NCBI RefSeq assembly: GCF_013607875.1
Contig: NZ_VDES01000002.1
Coordinates: forward strand, 1,432,297-1,496,296
DNA length: 64,000 nt
DNA from: Blastomonas ursincola
GTDB taxonomy: Bacteria; Pseudomonadota; Alphaproteobacteria; Sphingomonadales; Sphingomonadaceae
Reading direction: 5' to 3'
Shown: one piece after another, positions 47,301 through 55,878 of the stretch
Numbering within the stretch: position 1 is the stretch's first letter
Layout: every line of letters starts with the position of its first letter
Program-made: the position numbers and the translations under genes
The notes under the pieces: model-generated
The model's input: only the letters and a program-made list of their open reading frames with translations
Database searches by the model: none
What the model was told of the DNA's origin: nothing

Positions 47301-49202
47301 TCAGTTGCCGACCGGTTGCTTGTCGGTGCGCGTCACCACGATGGTCGACGAGCGCGGCTTTTCGCCGTTGATCGGCCAGTTGCCCGTCGGGTGTTGGATG
47401 TTGATGAAGAAGTCGGTGAGGCTGGGCGTATAGGCGATGCCCGTTATCTCGCAGCCGAGCGGACCGACCAGGAACCGCTTGGACTGCTTGGTGCGCTGAT
47501 CGACATGGAACATCGCGTTATGGCCGAACGCCTGGTCGATGGTGACGCCGCTGACGCCCGAATTGCCCGGGACTGAGTGGTCGGTCTGCACCCAAAGGCG
47601 GCCCTGCGGGTCGATGCGGATGCCGTCGGGGCTGGAGAAGGTATCGCCGTTGATATTGCCGACCAGATTGTCGCCGCCCGGACGCAGCGCCGGATCGCCC
47701 GCGAGCAGGAACAGCTCCCAGGTGAAGGTGGTGGCGAGCGGCGAATCGCCCGATTCGCGCATCTTGAGGATGTGGCCGTGGCGGTTGGTGACGCGCGGGT
47801 TGGTGGCATCGGTCACGCGGCGGCCCGAATTGTTGGTCAGCGCGACGAAGATGGCGGTGTTGTCGGGCGCCACCGTGATCCATTCGGGGCGGTCCATCAC
47901 CGTGCCCCCGGCGACGCGCGCGGCCGACTTGGTGTTGATCAGCACATCGGCCTGGTTGCGGAAATCGACGGTGCGCGCAGCGGGCGGCGTGGTCGACTGG
48001 CTGACATCGCCCGGATCGCGCGCGCCGACGACCAGACCGTTCTGGCCTTGTTGCAGCAGACGCCATTCGCCGGTGCCGTCCGCGTTGAAGCGCGCGACGA
48101 ACAGCTGGCCGAAATCGAGCATGTCGATATTGGCGGCGCGGTTGGTGGCGCTGAAAGCGCGTTCGCACAAGAACTTGTAGATGCAGCCCGGGGTCGCATC
48201 GTCGCCCATGTAGAAGGCGACGCGGCGGTCGGCATTGGCCATGAACGCGGTGTTCTCATGGTCGAACCGGCCCATTGCGGTGCGCTTGGTCGGCTGGGCG
48301 AGCTCTTGGAACGGGTCGATCTCGACCACCCAGCCATAATCGTTGGCGGGCTGGCTCGGGTCGAAATAGTTGTCCGTGGTTTCCTCGCAGGTGAGATAGG
48401 TATTCCACGGCGTGCGGCCGCTGGCACAGTTGTTGAGCGTGCCCTTGATCGGGTTGCTGAGCAGACCTGCCGCCGGACCGCCGACGCGATAGGCCGAGTT
48501 GCCGGTATAGCGCTTGTTGTAGCGCGAATTGGGAACGACCGACCATTTGCCGTCCGCGCCCTTGGTGATTTCGACTACGCCGACGCCAACTGCCGAGAGC
48601 GCGAGCTGGCGCTGCGCGGCGGTGGCCGAAGCGGGATTGCTGGTGACCGCCGCCGCATCGGCGTCGCTCATCAGGATGTTGAAATCGGGATATTCGAAGT
48701 TCACCGCGAGCACGCCCGACGTGTTGGCGTCGGTGTTCGGGATTGCGAACAGCTCCATGCCATCATGGTTGCCGCCGGCCCATTTCTCGGCCTGGCCGGG
48801 GGTAGGGAAGGCGCCCGAGAAGCCGGCGACGCCGGGCTCGATCAGATCGCCCGCCTTGAGCAGCACGGCGGTCTCATATCCGGTCGGCACGGTGACGCGG
48901 TCGTTCTGATTGGCCGGGACCGAGTTGAACGTGACCGAGAAGCTGGGGGCAGGGGCCGGGGTCGGTGTCGGCGTCGGCGCAGTGCCGGTATTGGGGGGCA
49001 GCGTGACATTGTTGCCCGCGCCATTGCCGTCACCGCCGCAGCTTGCGACCATCGGCGCCAGCGCCAGCCCGAACAGGCCGTTCACCAGGATCTTGCGGCG
49101 CGACGGATTGGCCGCGACGATCGCTTCCAGGCTGTTGGGATCGTCATGATCGGCATGTTCGATGCGATAGGGCGCGCGCGCAGCGTCGGTCAGGTGAGAC
49201 AA
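47301..49202 (-). CDS. phoX: PhoX-family alkaline phosphatase
   Basis: 633 residues. A long n-region leads to the twin-arginine signal NPSRRKILVNGLFGLALAPMVASC, whose final Cys could also be lipidated. A Pro/Thr-rich linker (TAPTPTPTPAPAP) follows. The DUF839 domain has EYPDFNILMSDADA, YLTCEETTDNYFDPSQPANDYGWVVEIDPF (in parts), ENTAFMANADRRVAFYMGDD and TFSSPDGIRIDPQGRLWVQTDHS (in parts), all typical of PhoX. It hydrolyses phosphomonoesters with Ca and Fe cofactors. It has Pho-box-like repeats upstream. Confidence 0.92.
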   Translation of the reverse strand: MSHLTDAARAPYRIEHADHDDPNSLEAIVAANPSRRKILVNGLFGLALAPMVASCGGDGNGAGNNVTLPPNTGTAPTPTPTPAPAPSFSVTFNSVPANQNDRVTVPTGYETAVLLKAGDLIEPGVAGFSGAFPTPGQAEKWAGGNHDGMELFAIPNTDANTSGVLAVNFEYPDFNILMSDADAAAVTSNPASATAAQRQLALSAVGVGVVEITKGADGKWSVVPNSRYNKRYTGNSAYRVGGPAAGLLSNPIKGTLNNCASGRTPWNTYLTCEETTDNYFDPSQPANDYGWVVEIDPFQELAQPTKRTAMGRFDHENTAFMANADRRVAFYMGDDATPGCIYKFLCERAFSATNRAANIDMLDFGQLFVARFNADGTGEWRLLQQGQNGLVVGARDPGDVSQSTTPPAARTVDFRNQADVLINTKSAARVAGGTVMDRPEWITVAPDNTAIFVALTNNSGRRVTDATNPRVTNRHGHILKMRESGDSPLATTFTWELFLLAGDPALRPGGDNLVGNINGDTFSSPDGIRIDPQGRLWVQTDHSVPGNSGVSGVTIDQAFGHNAMFHVDQRTKQSKRFLVGPLGCEITGIAYTPSLTDFFINIQHPTGNWPINGEKPRSSTIVVTRTDKQPVGN

Positions 49203-49296
49203 GGTGATTCCCCCGAAAAATCATGGTGTTGGTGCCGCATTCAGCCCCGCGCTGGAACGGCGTGCGCGTGTGTTGCCCGAGTTGCGCGCGATCGTG

Positions 49297-49325
49297 ATGG
49301 CGGCGCGATGACAGGTCGAAGAAAG
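49297..49325 (-). promoter_or_regulatory. Pho-box-like triple repeat upstream of phoX
   Basis: Minus strand: CTTTCTT-CGAC-CTGTCAT-CGCG-CCGCCAT. The middle heptamer is a perfect CTGTCAT and the outer two match at 5 of 7. All three are spaced 11 bases apart, as PhoB sites require. It lies about 95-125 bases before the phoX ATG. Confidence 0.5.
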
Positions 49326-49417
49326 CTGTGCGTCAGCAACAAGACATCGTTTCGGGGGCAATCTTCCGCTCCCCCAAGGACTTGTCTTAGGACCCGTCCG
49401 CACACATCTGCGCGAGC

Positions 49418-50215
49418 ATGAAATCCTTTTGGACTATTGACGATCTCGCGCGCGATTTGGCGGCGCTCGGGATGGGGCAGGGCGATATCGTGCTGGGCCA
49501 TGCTGGCCTGCGCAGCGTCGGGCCGATGATCGCCGGGCCCGATACACTGATCGCGGCGCTGCGCCAGGTGGTGGGGGCGGACGGCACGGTCATGGCCTAT
49601 GCCGACTGGCAGGGCGCCCCCGAAGCGGCTTGCGACGAGGAAGGGCATATCCTGCCCGAATGGCGCGACCATGTGTTGCCCTTCGATCCCGCCGCATCGC
49701 GCGCGATCCGCGACAATGGCGCATTTCCTGAATTCCTGCGCACCACGCCCGGCGCGCTGCGGAGCCTCAGCCCCGGCCCCTCGATGGTGGCGCTGGGGGC
49801 GAAGGCCGCTTGGCTGATCGATCCGCACCCGCTCGATTACGGCTATGGCCCCGGCACTCCTCTGGCGCGGCTGGTGGAGGCGGGCGGCAAGGTCGTGATG
49901 ATCGGCGCGCCGTGGGAGACGATGACGCTGCTCCACCATGCCGAACATCTTGCCGACATCCCGGGCAAGCGCGTCGTCCGCTGGGACGTGCCGTTTCTCG
50001 AGGACGGGCAGACGGTGTGGCGCACGGTCGAGGAATATGACACCGGCAATCCGGTGGTCGATGGGCTCGACGACGACTATTTCGACGAAGTGGTGCGCGA
50101 TTTCGTCGCGGCGGGCGGCGGACGGCAGGGCAAGGTCGGTAGCGCCGATGCGCTGCTGGTCGAGGCGCCCGCGATGACGCGCTTTGCGGTCGACTGGCTC
50201 GAGCGCCGGTTCTAG
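49418..50215 (+). CDS. AAC(3)-family N-acetyltransferase
   Basis: 265 residues, the standard size of aminoglycoside 3-N-acetyltransferases. DDLARDLAALGMGQGDIVLGHAGLRSVGPM, the DYGYGPGTPLARLVEAGGKVVMIGAPWETMTLLHHAEHLADIPGKR block (in parts) and DDDYFDEVVRDFV match the family. The His residues of the HHAEH segment fit the active site. Many chromosomal members in environmental bacteria are not proven to act on clinical aminoglycosides. It is divergent from phoX and overlaps the convergent next gene by four bases. Confidence 0.88.
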   Translation: MKSFWTIDDLARDLAALGMGQGDIVLGHAGLRSVGPMIAGPDTLIAALRQVVGADGTVMAYADWQGAPEAACDEEGHILPEWRDHVLPFDPAASRAIRDNGAFPEFLRTTPGALRSLSPGPSMVALGAKAAWLIDPHPLDYGYGPGTPLARLVEAGGKVVMIGAPWETMTLLHHAEHLADIPGKRVVRWDVPFLEDGQTVWRTVEEYDTGNPVVDGLDDDYFDEVVRDFVAAGGGRQGKVGSADALLVEAPAMTRFAVDWLERRF

Positions 50216-51042
50216 CCGCGCCGCGCCGCGAGCAGACCGATGCCCAGCCAGAGGCCGAGCGGGAAGCTCATGCCTGCGCCCACAAGCGGGACCGGGAACC
50301 ATCCGAAGATCGGCGCGGCGCAGGCAACCGCGATATAGAGCGCGAGCGCGCGCGCGGCGACATCGTCCAGCCGCCGCGCGAACAGCATCGCGGGGATGGC
50401 GGCCAGGCTCGCCACGGCAGCCCAGGCGAGCGCAGGCGCGGACGCATGCGCGAGCTGAATGATCTGCTCGACCTCCGCCACCGGTTGCAGCGGATCGGCG
50501 CGGAGCAGCGACAACGCGGCAATTCCGAACAGGCACAAGGTGGTGACTAGCGCCGAGATGCGCTTGTCGATGACCAGGATGGCAAAACCAGCGAGCGCCA
50601 GCGCGAACGCCTGCGACGCATCGGGCTGCAGCGCGAGGATCGCGGCGAGCAGCGTCGCGATCATCGGCACCAGCCGGTGCTGCGCGCCCAGCCGCGCCAT
50701 CGCGACCAGAGCGGCAGGCAGGGTGAGCGCGGCGATATTGACGAACAGCGGCCCGGCGGCGAGCCAGCGGTGCACGCCCTGCTGATCGGGCCCCACCAAT
50801 GTCGCCGCGACCAGCGCCAGTGCGCCGAGCGCAATGCCGATCCAGACCCTGGGCGAGGGCGCGGTCCGCGCGATCGCGAAGGCCGCGCCGCCGCCGACGA
50901 TCCAAGCGACGACATTGGGAATCCAGCGCATCTGCGGCGTGCCGCTCAGCACCATCGCCGCGATGCCGCAGCCGGTCGCGATCAGCGACAGCAGCGCGAA
51001 CATTGCGAGCAGCCGGGCATCGCTGCGAGCTGCAAGGCTCAT
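50212..51042 (-). CDS. Polytopic membrane protein of unknown function
   Basis: 276 residues, with about eight to ten hydrophobic segments spread over the length (for example AMFALLSLIATGCGIAAMVL, GIALGALALVAATLVG, PMIATLLAAILAL). Charged loops lie between. I do not recognise a family. It overlaps pth by four bases and so is probably translated with it. Confidence 0.7.
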   Translation of the reverse strand: MSLAARSDARLLAMFALLSLIATGCGIAAMVLSGTPQMRWIPNVVAWIVGGGAAFAIARTAPSPRVWIGIALGALALVAATLVGPDQQGVHRWLAAGPLFVNIAALTLPAALVAMARLGAQHRLVPMIATLLAAILALQPDASQAFALALAGFAILVIDKRISALVTTLCLFGIAALSLLRADPLQPVAEVEQIIQLAHASAPALAWAAVASLAAIPAMLFARRLDDVAARALALYIAVACAAPIFGWFPVPLVGAGMSFPLGLWLGIGLLAARRG

Positions 51043-51608
51043 CCCTGCTGCCTCATCGCGACATCGTTCATGAAGCGCACATCGTCGTCCTGCGTCAGCC
51101 AGCCGGCTTCCGCGCCGATCGCGCCGAGCATGTCGGTCAGGTCGTCGAGTTCGGTCTTGGCGAAATTGCCGAGCACATGGCCCGTCACCCGGTCCTTGTT
51201 GCCGGGATGGCCGATGCCGATCCGCACGCGGCGGAATTCGGGTCCGATATGCTGGTCGGCCGAGCGCAGGCCGTTATGCCCGGCGGTGCCGCCGCCGCGC
51301 TTCACCTTGACCTTGAACGGGGCAAGGTCGAGCTCATCGTGAAAGATGGTGACGTCCTCAGGCCCCAGCTTGAAGAAGCGCATCGCCTCGCCGATCGATT
51401 GGCCGGACTTGTTCATGAAGGTCGCGGGCTTGAGCAGCAGCAGCTTCTGATTGCCTAGACGGCCCTCTTGCGCCCAGCCCTGAAAGCGGCGCTTGGGCGG
51501 CTCGAAACCGTGCATGTCGGCGATGATGTCGATCGCCATGAACCCGACATTGTGCCGGTGCAGGGCATATTCGGGGCCGGGATTGCCCAGGCCAACCCAG
51601 ATTTGCAT
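51039..51608 (-). CDS. pth: Peptidyl-tRNA hydrolase
   Basis: 189 residues. QIWVGLGNPGPEYALHRHNVGFMAID, PATFMNKSGQSIGEAMRFFKL and HDELDLAPFKVKVKRGGGTAGHNGLRS (in parts) are canonical; the catalytic His is in HRHNVGF. It recycles peptidyl-tRNA that falls off ribosomes. It follows rplY as in many bacteria. Confidence 0.97.
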   Translation of the reverse strand: MQIWVGLGNPGPEYALHRHNVGFMAIDIIADMHGFEPPKRRFQGWAQEGRLGNQKLLLLKPATFMNKSGQSIGEAMRFFKLGPEDVTIFHDELDLAPFKVKVKRGGGTAGHNGLRSADQHIGPEFRRVRIGIGHPGNKDRVTGHVLGNFAKTELDDLTDMLGAIGAEAGWLTQDDDVRFMNDVAMRQQG

Positions 51609-51684
51609 GGAACCGCTCCCTTTGGTTCAGGGAGGGGCGGGGAGAGGGGCGATGCGCCAGCCTCTCGACATTCCCCTCTCCCAA

Positions 51685-51708
51685 CCCTCTCCCCCAAGGG
51701 GGAGAGGG
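51685..51708. repeat. Hairpin in the rplY-pth gap
   Basis: CCCTCTCCCCC (51685-51695) and GGGGGAGAGGG (51698-51708) form an 11-base perfect inverted repeat. The surrounding CCTCTC-rich stretch (51650-51715) resembles the ends of the larger repeat elements in the spc region. Confidence 0.5.
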
Positions 51709-51721
51709 CGAGAAAGATGGA

Positions 51722-52333
51722 TTACTCGCCAGCCGGCGTTTCGTTGTCGCCTTCGCTCGACTTCAGCGCCGAGGGAGCAACGATCGTGGCGATGGTGAAA
51801 TCGCGGTCGGTGATCGCCGAGGTCGCGCCCTTGGGCAGCTTGACCGCGGAGATGTGGATCGAATCGCCGACATCGGTGCCGGTGACGTCGATTTCGATCT
51901 CGTCGGGGATGTTGGTCGCGTCGCAGACCAGTTCCAGCTCGTGACGCACGACGTTGAGCACGCCACCGCGCTTCAGGCCGGGCGAGGCGTCTTCGTTGAC
52001 GAACACGACGGGCACGGCGACTTCAACGGTCGCGCCCTTGGCGATACGCAGGAAATCGACATGGATCGCGCGGTCGCTGACCGGGTGGAACGCCACGTCC
52101 TTGGGCAGGGTGACGATCGTCTTGCCATCGACTTCGATCTCGACGATCGAGTTCATGAAATGGCCGGTGCCGAGCAACTTGTTCAGCGCGCGTTCTTCGA
52201 CATGGATCGTTTCCGGATCCTTCTTGTCGCCGTAAATGACGGCGGGTACACGGCCTTCGCGGCGGAGTGCACGGGAGGCTCCCTTGCCTGCCCGATCACG
52301 CAGCTGGGCCGACAGGGTAAGCGTATCGCTCAT
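51722..52333 (-). CDS. rplY: 50S ribosomal protein L25 / general stress protein Ctc
   Basis: 203 residues, the long Ctc form. The L25 core ([34 protein letters not shown]) binds 5S rRNA; the C-terminal TL5-like domain (about 95-190) includes [35 protein letters not shown] (in parts), and an acidic tail ends the protein. Confidence 0.97.
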   Translation of the reverse strand: MSDTLTLSAQLRDRAGKGASRALRREGRVPAVIYGDKKDPETIHVEERALNKLLGTGHFMNSIVEIEVDGKTIVTLPKDVAFHPVSDRAIHVDFLRIAKGATVEVAVPVVFVNEDASPGLKRGGVLNVVRHELELVCDATNIPDEIEIDVTGTDVGDSIHISAVKLPKGATSAITDRDFTIATIVAPSALKSSEGDNETPAGE

Positions 52334-52452
52334 AAACTGTCTCCAGATTGTAGATGGTCAAAATATCCCCGGCCACGCCTCCAGGGATGACCATGGCGGC
52401 GGGGAAGCGGTGCGCATAGTCGCGACTCTCGCGAAAAGCAAGCGTTTCGGGC

Positions 52453-53373
52453 CTATTGGAGGCGGGTGACCTTGTAGCCCTTCGCCTCGAGCAGCGCCTG
52501 GACGCTGTCATCGCCCGCCAGATGCGCTGCGCCGACTGCGACAAAGGGCCTGGCGCCGAGGCTCAGCAGGTCCTCGATCTGCGCGGCCCAGTCGCGGTTG
52601 CGGCGCACCAGGATGCGCTCGCGGATCTGCGGACGTTCGAGCAGCCCGCGATTGGCGGCTTCCGCAAGCTTTTCGGGCTCGCCCTCGAGCCACGCGGTTA
52701 CCATGTCGCGATAGGCCCTAGGGGCATTGTCGGCATCGGCGATCACGCTTTCGAGCATCGCGCGCTGGTCGGCCTCGTCCAGCTGGTCGAAATAGGTGAA
52801 CTGGCGCGCCGGGGTCTCGAGCCCGATCACCGGCTTGTCGCGGCGGCGATAGCGCGCGGCGAGCACGCGTTCGACGCCTTCCTCGCGCACCATCGCCAGA
52901 TTGGCTGTGGCGGCGCCCGCGAGCGAGATCGCTGCGGCCCAGCTTTCGAGCGTCTCGAAGCGCGAGGGCGAGAGGCGGCTGGCGGCACGCAGCGCCTCGC
53001 CCTTGTCGCGCAGCGCGGGCGGCAGGCGATCGGCAAGCGGCGGCTGGCCGGGGCTGTTGCCCAGTTCCTGGAAGGTCTTCGTGATTTCGGCAGAATCCTC
53101 CAGCCCTACGACCTCAAGCACCAGCCGGTCGGATTCGTTCATCGCTTTCTTCATCTTCGGGCTGATCCATTTGAGATCTGCGGGCAGCGCGTGGATGCCG
53201 CCGAACAGCCAGGCTTCGCCGCCATTCGGCCCCTGGACATGCCAGAGCGCGGGCGTGCCTTTCTTCGGGCCGTCCCAGGCGGCCATCCCCATGTCGAGAA
53301 ACGGAAAGCCGCTGCACGCCTGGATCAGCAGGAGCAACGGCAGCATCAGCCAGCGGGCGATCGTGGAATTCAT
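52453..53373 (-). CDS. TraB/GumN-family lipoprotein
   Basis: 306 residues from ATG 53373. Lipobox LIQAC (Cys20) makes it an envelope lipoprotein. TraB/GumN landmarks are LFGGIHALPADLKWISPKMKKAMNESDRLVLEV (in parts) and the C-terminal RPFVAVGAAHLAGDDSVQALLEAKGY. The GxH motifs at both ends resemble the metal-binding pair of Tiki-type proteases. Longer frames upstream overlap the patatin gene antisense and are rejected. Confidence 0.88.
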   Translation of the reverse strand: MNSTIARWLMLPLLLLIQACSGFPFLDMGMAAWDGPKKGTPALWHVQGPNGGEAWLFGGIHALPADLKWISPKMKKAMNESDRLVLEVVGLEDSAEITKTFQELGNSPGQPPLADRLPPALRDKGEALRAASRLSPSRFETLESWAAAISLAGAATANLAMVREEGVERVLAARYRRRDKPVIGLETPARQFTYFDQLDEADQRAMLESVIADADNAPRAYRDMVTAWLEGEPEKLAEAANRGLLERPQIRERILVRRNRDWAAQIEDLLSLGARPFVAVGAAHLAGDDSVQALLEAKGYKVTRLQ

Positions 53374-53411
53374 GGCGACCAAGCTAGGGACGCCGCGCGG
53401 CAATGGAAAGC

Positions 53412-55748
53412 CTAGCCGCTGAATGCCGCCTCGATTTCGCGGCGGATGCCAGGGACGAGATCGGGATCGGTGGTCAGCACCGCCTCTTCCTCGTCGCAGA
53501 TCGCCAGGAACGCGCGGCGCTTGAAATCGGCGAGCAGGTGCGGCGGAAACAGGCTGCCATCGGGCATGGCCGAGGCGATGATGTCGATCAACCGCTCGGC
53601 CCCGTGCAGGCGTCCCCAGAGATAGTCGTTCTCGCGATAGGCGCGGCTGAAGAACGCGCCGAAGCTGTTGAACTCGATCCCCTTGAGCATCGCCGTCGCG
53701 CCGCCCTGGCGCAGCGATTGGCAATCGTCGGGCGAGATGCGGTCGACCTTGATCGGGTCATATTCGTTCTGCCCCTCGCCCTGGAGCAGCGGCAAAGTGG
53801 CGATATCGTAGAACGGGAAACCGAGATAGGCGAGCAGCAGCGAACGGCGGCTTTCGCGCGGCAGCAGCGCGAGGGCGCCTGCAAGCTGCTCGTCGACTAT
53901 ACCGTCCGCGCTGCGCAGGTCGCGGCGCGCAGCGAGCTCGGCGATCGCCATGGCGGGGTCGTCGATCGCGCCTGCGGCAATATCGGCAAATCCCTGACCG
54001 AGATGGTCGGTCGTCTCCCGGTCGAGATAGTGCGAAAGGCAGGCGTAGAGCGTTTCGTGCATCGCGACCACCGCTTCGGGCGGTGTGCGGCCCGATTGCG
54101 CGATATCCTCGCCCAGCCGCCGCGCCAGGAAGCGCAGGCGGCGGATGCGGAAGCCCAGATCCTGGGTGCGAAAGAACAGGATCGCCTCGTCGCTCGCCCC
54201 GCCGCCCTTGCCCGAGAGCCGGTCCATGCCGCTGCGGTGCAGTTCGGCGCGGATCGCCTCGCGCAGCCGCTCGGCATAGAGCGCGCGCGGACCGCGATGC
54301 GCGCGGCGCAGCGTGTCGACCATGTCCTCGACGATCGTCGCGAGCTTGAGCTGCGCATAGGAGGCATAGGCAAAGCCCGCCATATGCGCGGCGCGGTCCT
54401 GCGCCTTGTTGCGCCATTTGGTCAGCCGCTGCGGGGTCGGGCTATCGAGGAACAGGGTGTAGCCGAACAGCTTGCTCACCGCTTCCTCGACTTCGGCGCG
54501 CAGCGCATCGGTGATCGCGCGCATCTGGCGGACGCGCGAGGAGCGGCGCTCGATGCCTTCCAGATTGTCGCGGATCGGCTGTTCGCGCGGAATGTCCGAG
54601 ATCGCGCCGAAAATGGTCGAGAAGAAGCCGGGCAGTCGCTGGCCCATGGCATCGCGTTCGCGCGACTGGTCCATGCCGCCGACAATGTCCGGCTTGGGGT
54701 CGATATAGACGAAGCGCCGGTCGATCTCGCGATGCGCGGGCCGGTCGCGCAATGCGTCGATCGCCTGGGCAAACGGCGCGTTGGCGAGCACCGATCCGTC
54801 GATCAGCACCGCGCTTTCCGCCTCGCCTGCGGCATATTGCTGCGGAAAGACGCGCGCCAGAAAGGCCTCGCGCCCAGGCCAGTGCTTCTCCCGCCGCGCC
54901 AGCATCCGGTCCATCTCGGCGACGTTGAACGGCGGGAAGGCGCCGGGAAAGCTCGCGGTCGCGCGCGCGGCGAAGACCAGTTCGGCCGGATCGGCGAGCG
55001 AATCGTCGCGGCCACGCAGATAGCGAAAGCCGATGGAAAGCCGGTGCTCGGTCTCGACCACCTCGGCCGGGCTGTTGAGCCGCAGCCGCTCGAGATGCCC
55101 GCGAAAATCGGTGACGGTGACGAACAGGTCGAGCGGCTGGCCGAGCGGCAGCAGGCGCGGTCCGGCGGGCGTGGCTGCCATCGCCTCCATCGCCTCGTAC
55201 AAGAGCGCGGAAAAGCCGGTGCCGCTGAAGGGCGGGGCAAACCATCGCGCGCGCACTAGGCGCGAGAGCTTGGTGCGCACCTCGGCGCGCGCCTCGGGCG
55301 CGACACTGCGGTCGAGCGCGCCGCCGGGCCGCCGCAGCAGCAGCCAGACCAGCGGCTGCGCCCAGAATTTGGTGAAGCGCGAAAAGGGCCGCGCATCGGG
55401 ATCGAGCAGACGGTCGATATCCGCGCATTCGAGCCACATCCGGGTGAGCGGTTCGAGCGACTGGCCGCTGGTCAGCGCTTGCGCCAGGAACACGCCGTTG
55501 ATGCCGCCTGCGCTGGCCCCTGCGATGATATCGGGCAGCAGCCGCAGCTTCACCTGGCTCTGCGCTGCAAAGGCCTCGAACAGTTCGCGATAGATGGCCT
55601 GGCTGCCGCTGGCGGGGGGATCGCCCGCGTGGAAATTGCGGCTGGCTCGGGTGGCGCGCCAGATTTCCTTGGTGATGCCGTGCATGTAGACCGCGAGGCT
55701 GATGCCGCCATAGCAGACCAGGGCAATGCGAAGTTCCTTCTGGCGCAT
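53412..55748 (-). CDS. Patatin-like phospholipase (long, patatin-related)
   Basis: 778 residues from ATG 55748. RIALVCYGGISLAVYMHGITKEIW is the oxyanion region; the nucleophile Ser79 lies in GASAGGING, and the catalytic Asp in LIDGSVLANAPFAQAID. The protein is much longer than simple patatins and matches the patatin-related type with a large C-terminal domain of unknown role. It likely cleaves acyl ester bonds in phospholipids. No signal peptide was seen. Confidence 0.9.
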   Translation of the reverse strand: MRQKELRIALVCYGGISLAVYMHGITKEIWRATRASRNFHAGDPPASGSQAIYRELFEAFAAQSQVKLRLLPDIIAGASAGGINGVFLAQALTSGQSLEPLTRMWLECADIDRLLDPDARPFSRFTKFWAQPLVWLLLRRPGGALDRSVAPEARAEVRTKLSRLVRARWFAPPFSGTGFSALLYEAMEAMAATPAGPRLLPLGQPLDLFVTVTDFRGHLERLRLNSPAEVVETEHRLSIGFRYLRGRDDSLADPAELVFAARATASFPGAFPPFNVAEMDRMLARREKHWPGREAFLARVFPQQYAAGEAESAVLIDGSVLANAPFAQAIDALRDRPAHREIDRRFVYIDPKPDIVGGMDQSRERDAMGQRLPGFFSTIFGAISDIPREQPIRDNLEGIERRSSRVRQMRAITDALRAEVEEAVSKLFGYTLFLDSPTPQRLTKWRNKAQDRAAHMAGFAYASYAQLKLATIVEDMVDTLRRAHRGPRALYAERLREAIRAELHRSGMDRLSGKGGGASDEAILFFRTQDLGFRIRRLRFLARRLGEDIAQSGRTPPEAVVAMHETLYACLSHYLDRETTDHLGQGFADIAAGAIDDPAMAIAELAARRDLRSADGIVDEQLAGALALLPRESRRSLLLAYLGFPFYDIATLPLLQGEGQNEYDPIKVDRISPDDCQSLRQGGATAMLKGIEFNSFGAFFSRAYRENDYLWGRLHGAERLIDIIASAMPDGSLFPPHLLADFKRRAFLAICDEEEAVLTTDPDLVPGIRREIEAAFSG

Positions 55749-55878
55749 GGCGGCGGCGCGGACCCTTTGTTGTTGCAGGCTTGTAAGGTCAGTTCGCTGC
55801 AACGCTATCCATGTTACGCGCGAAGGCAAGCGCAAAGCGGCAATTGCGTTCCAGTTTTGTTCGGGCTATGCCGCCGCC

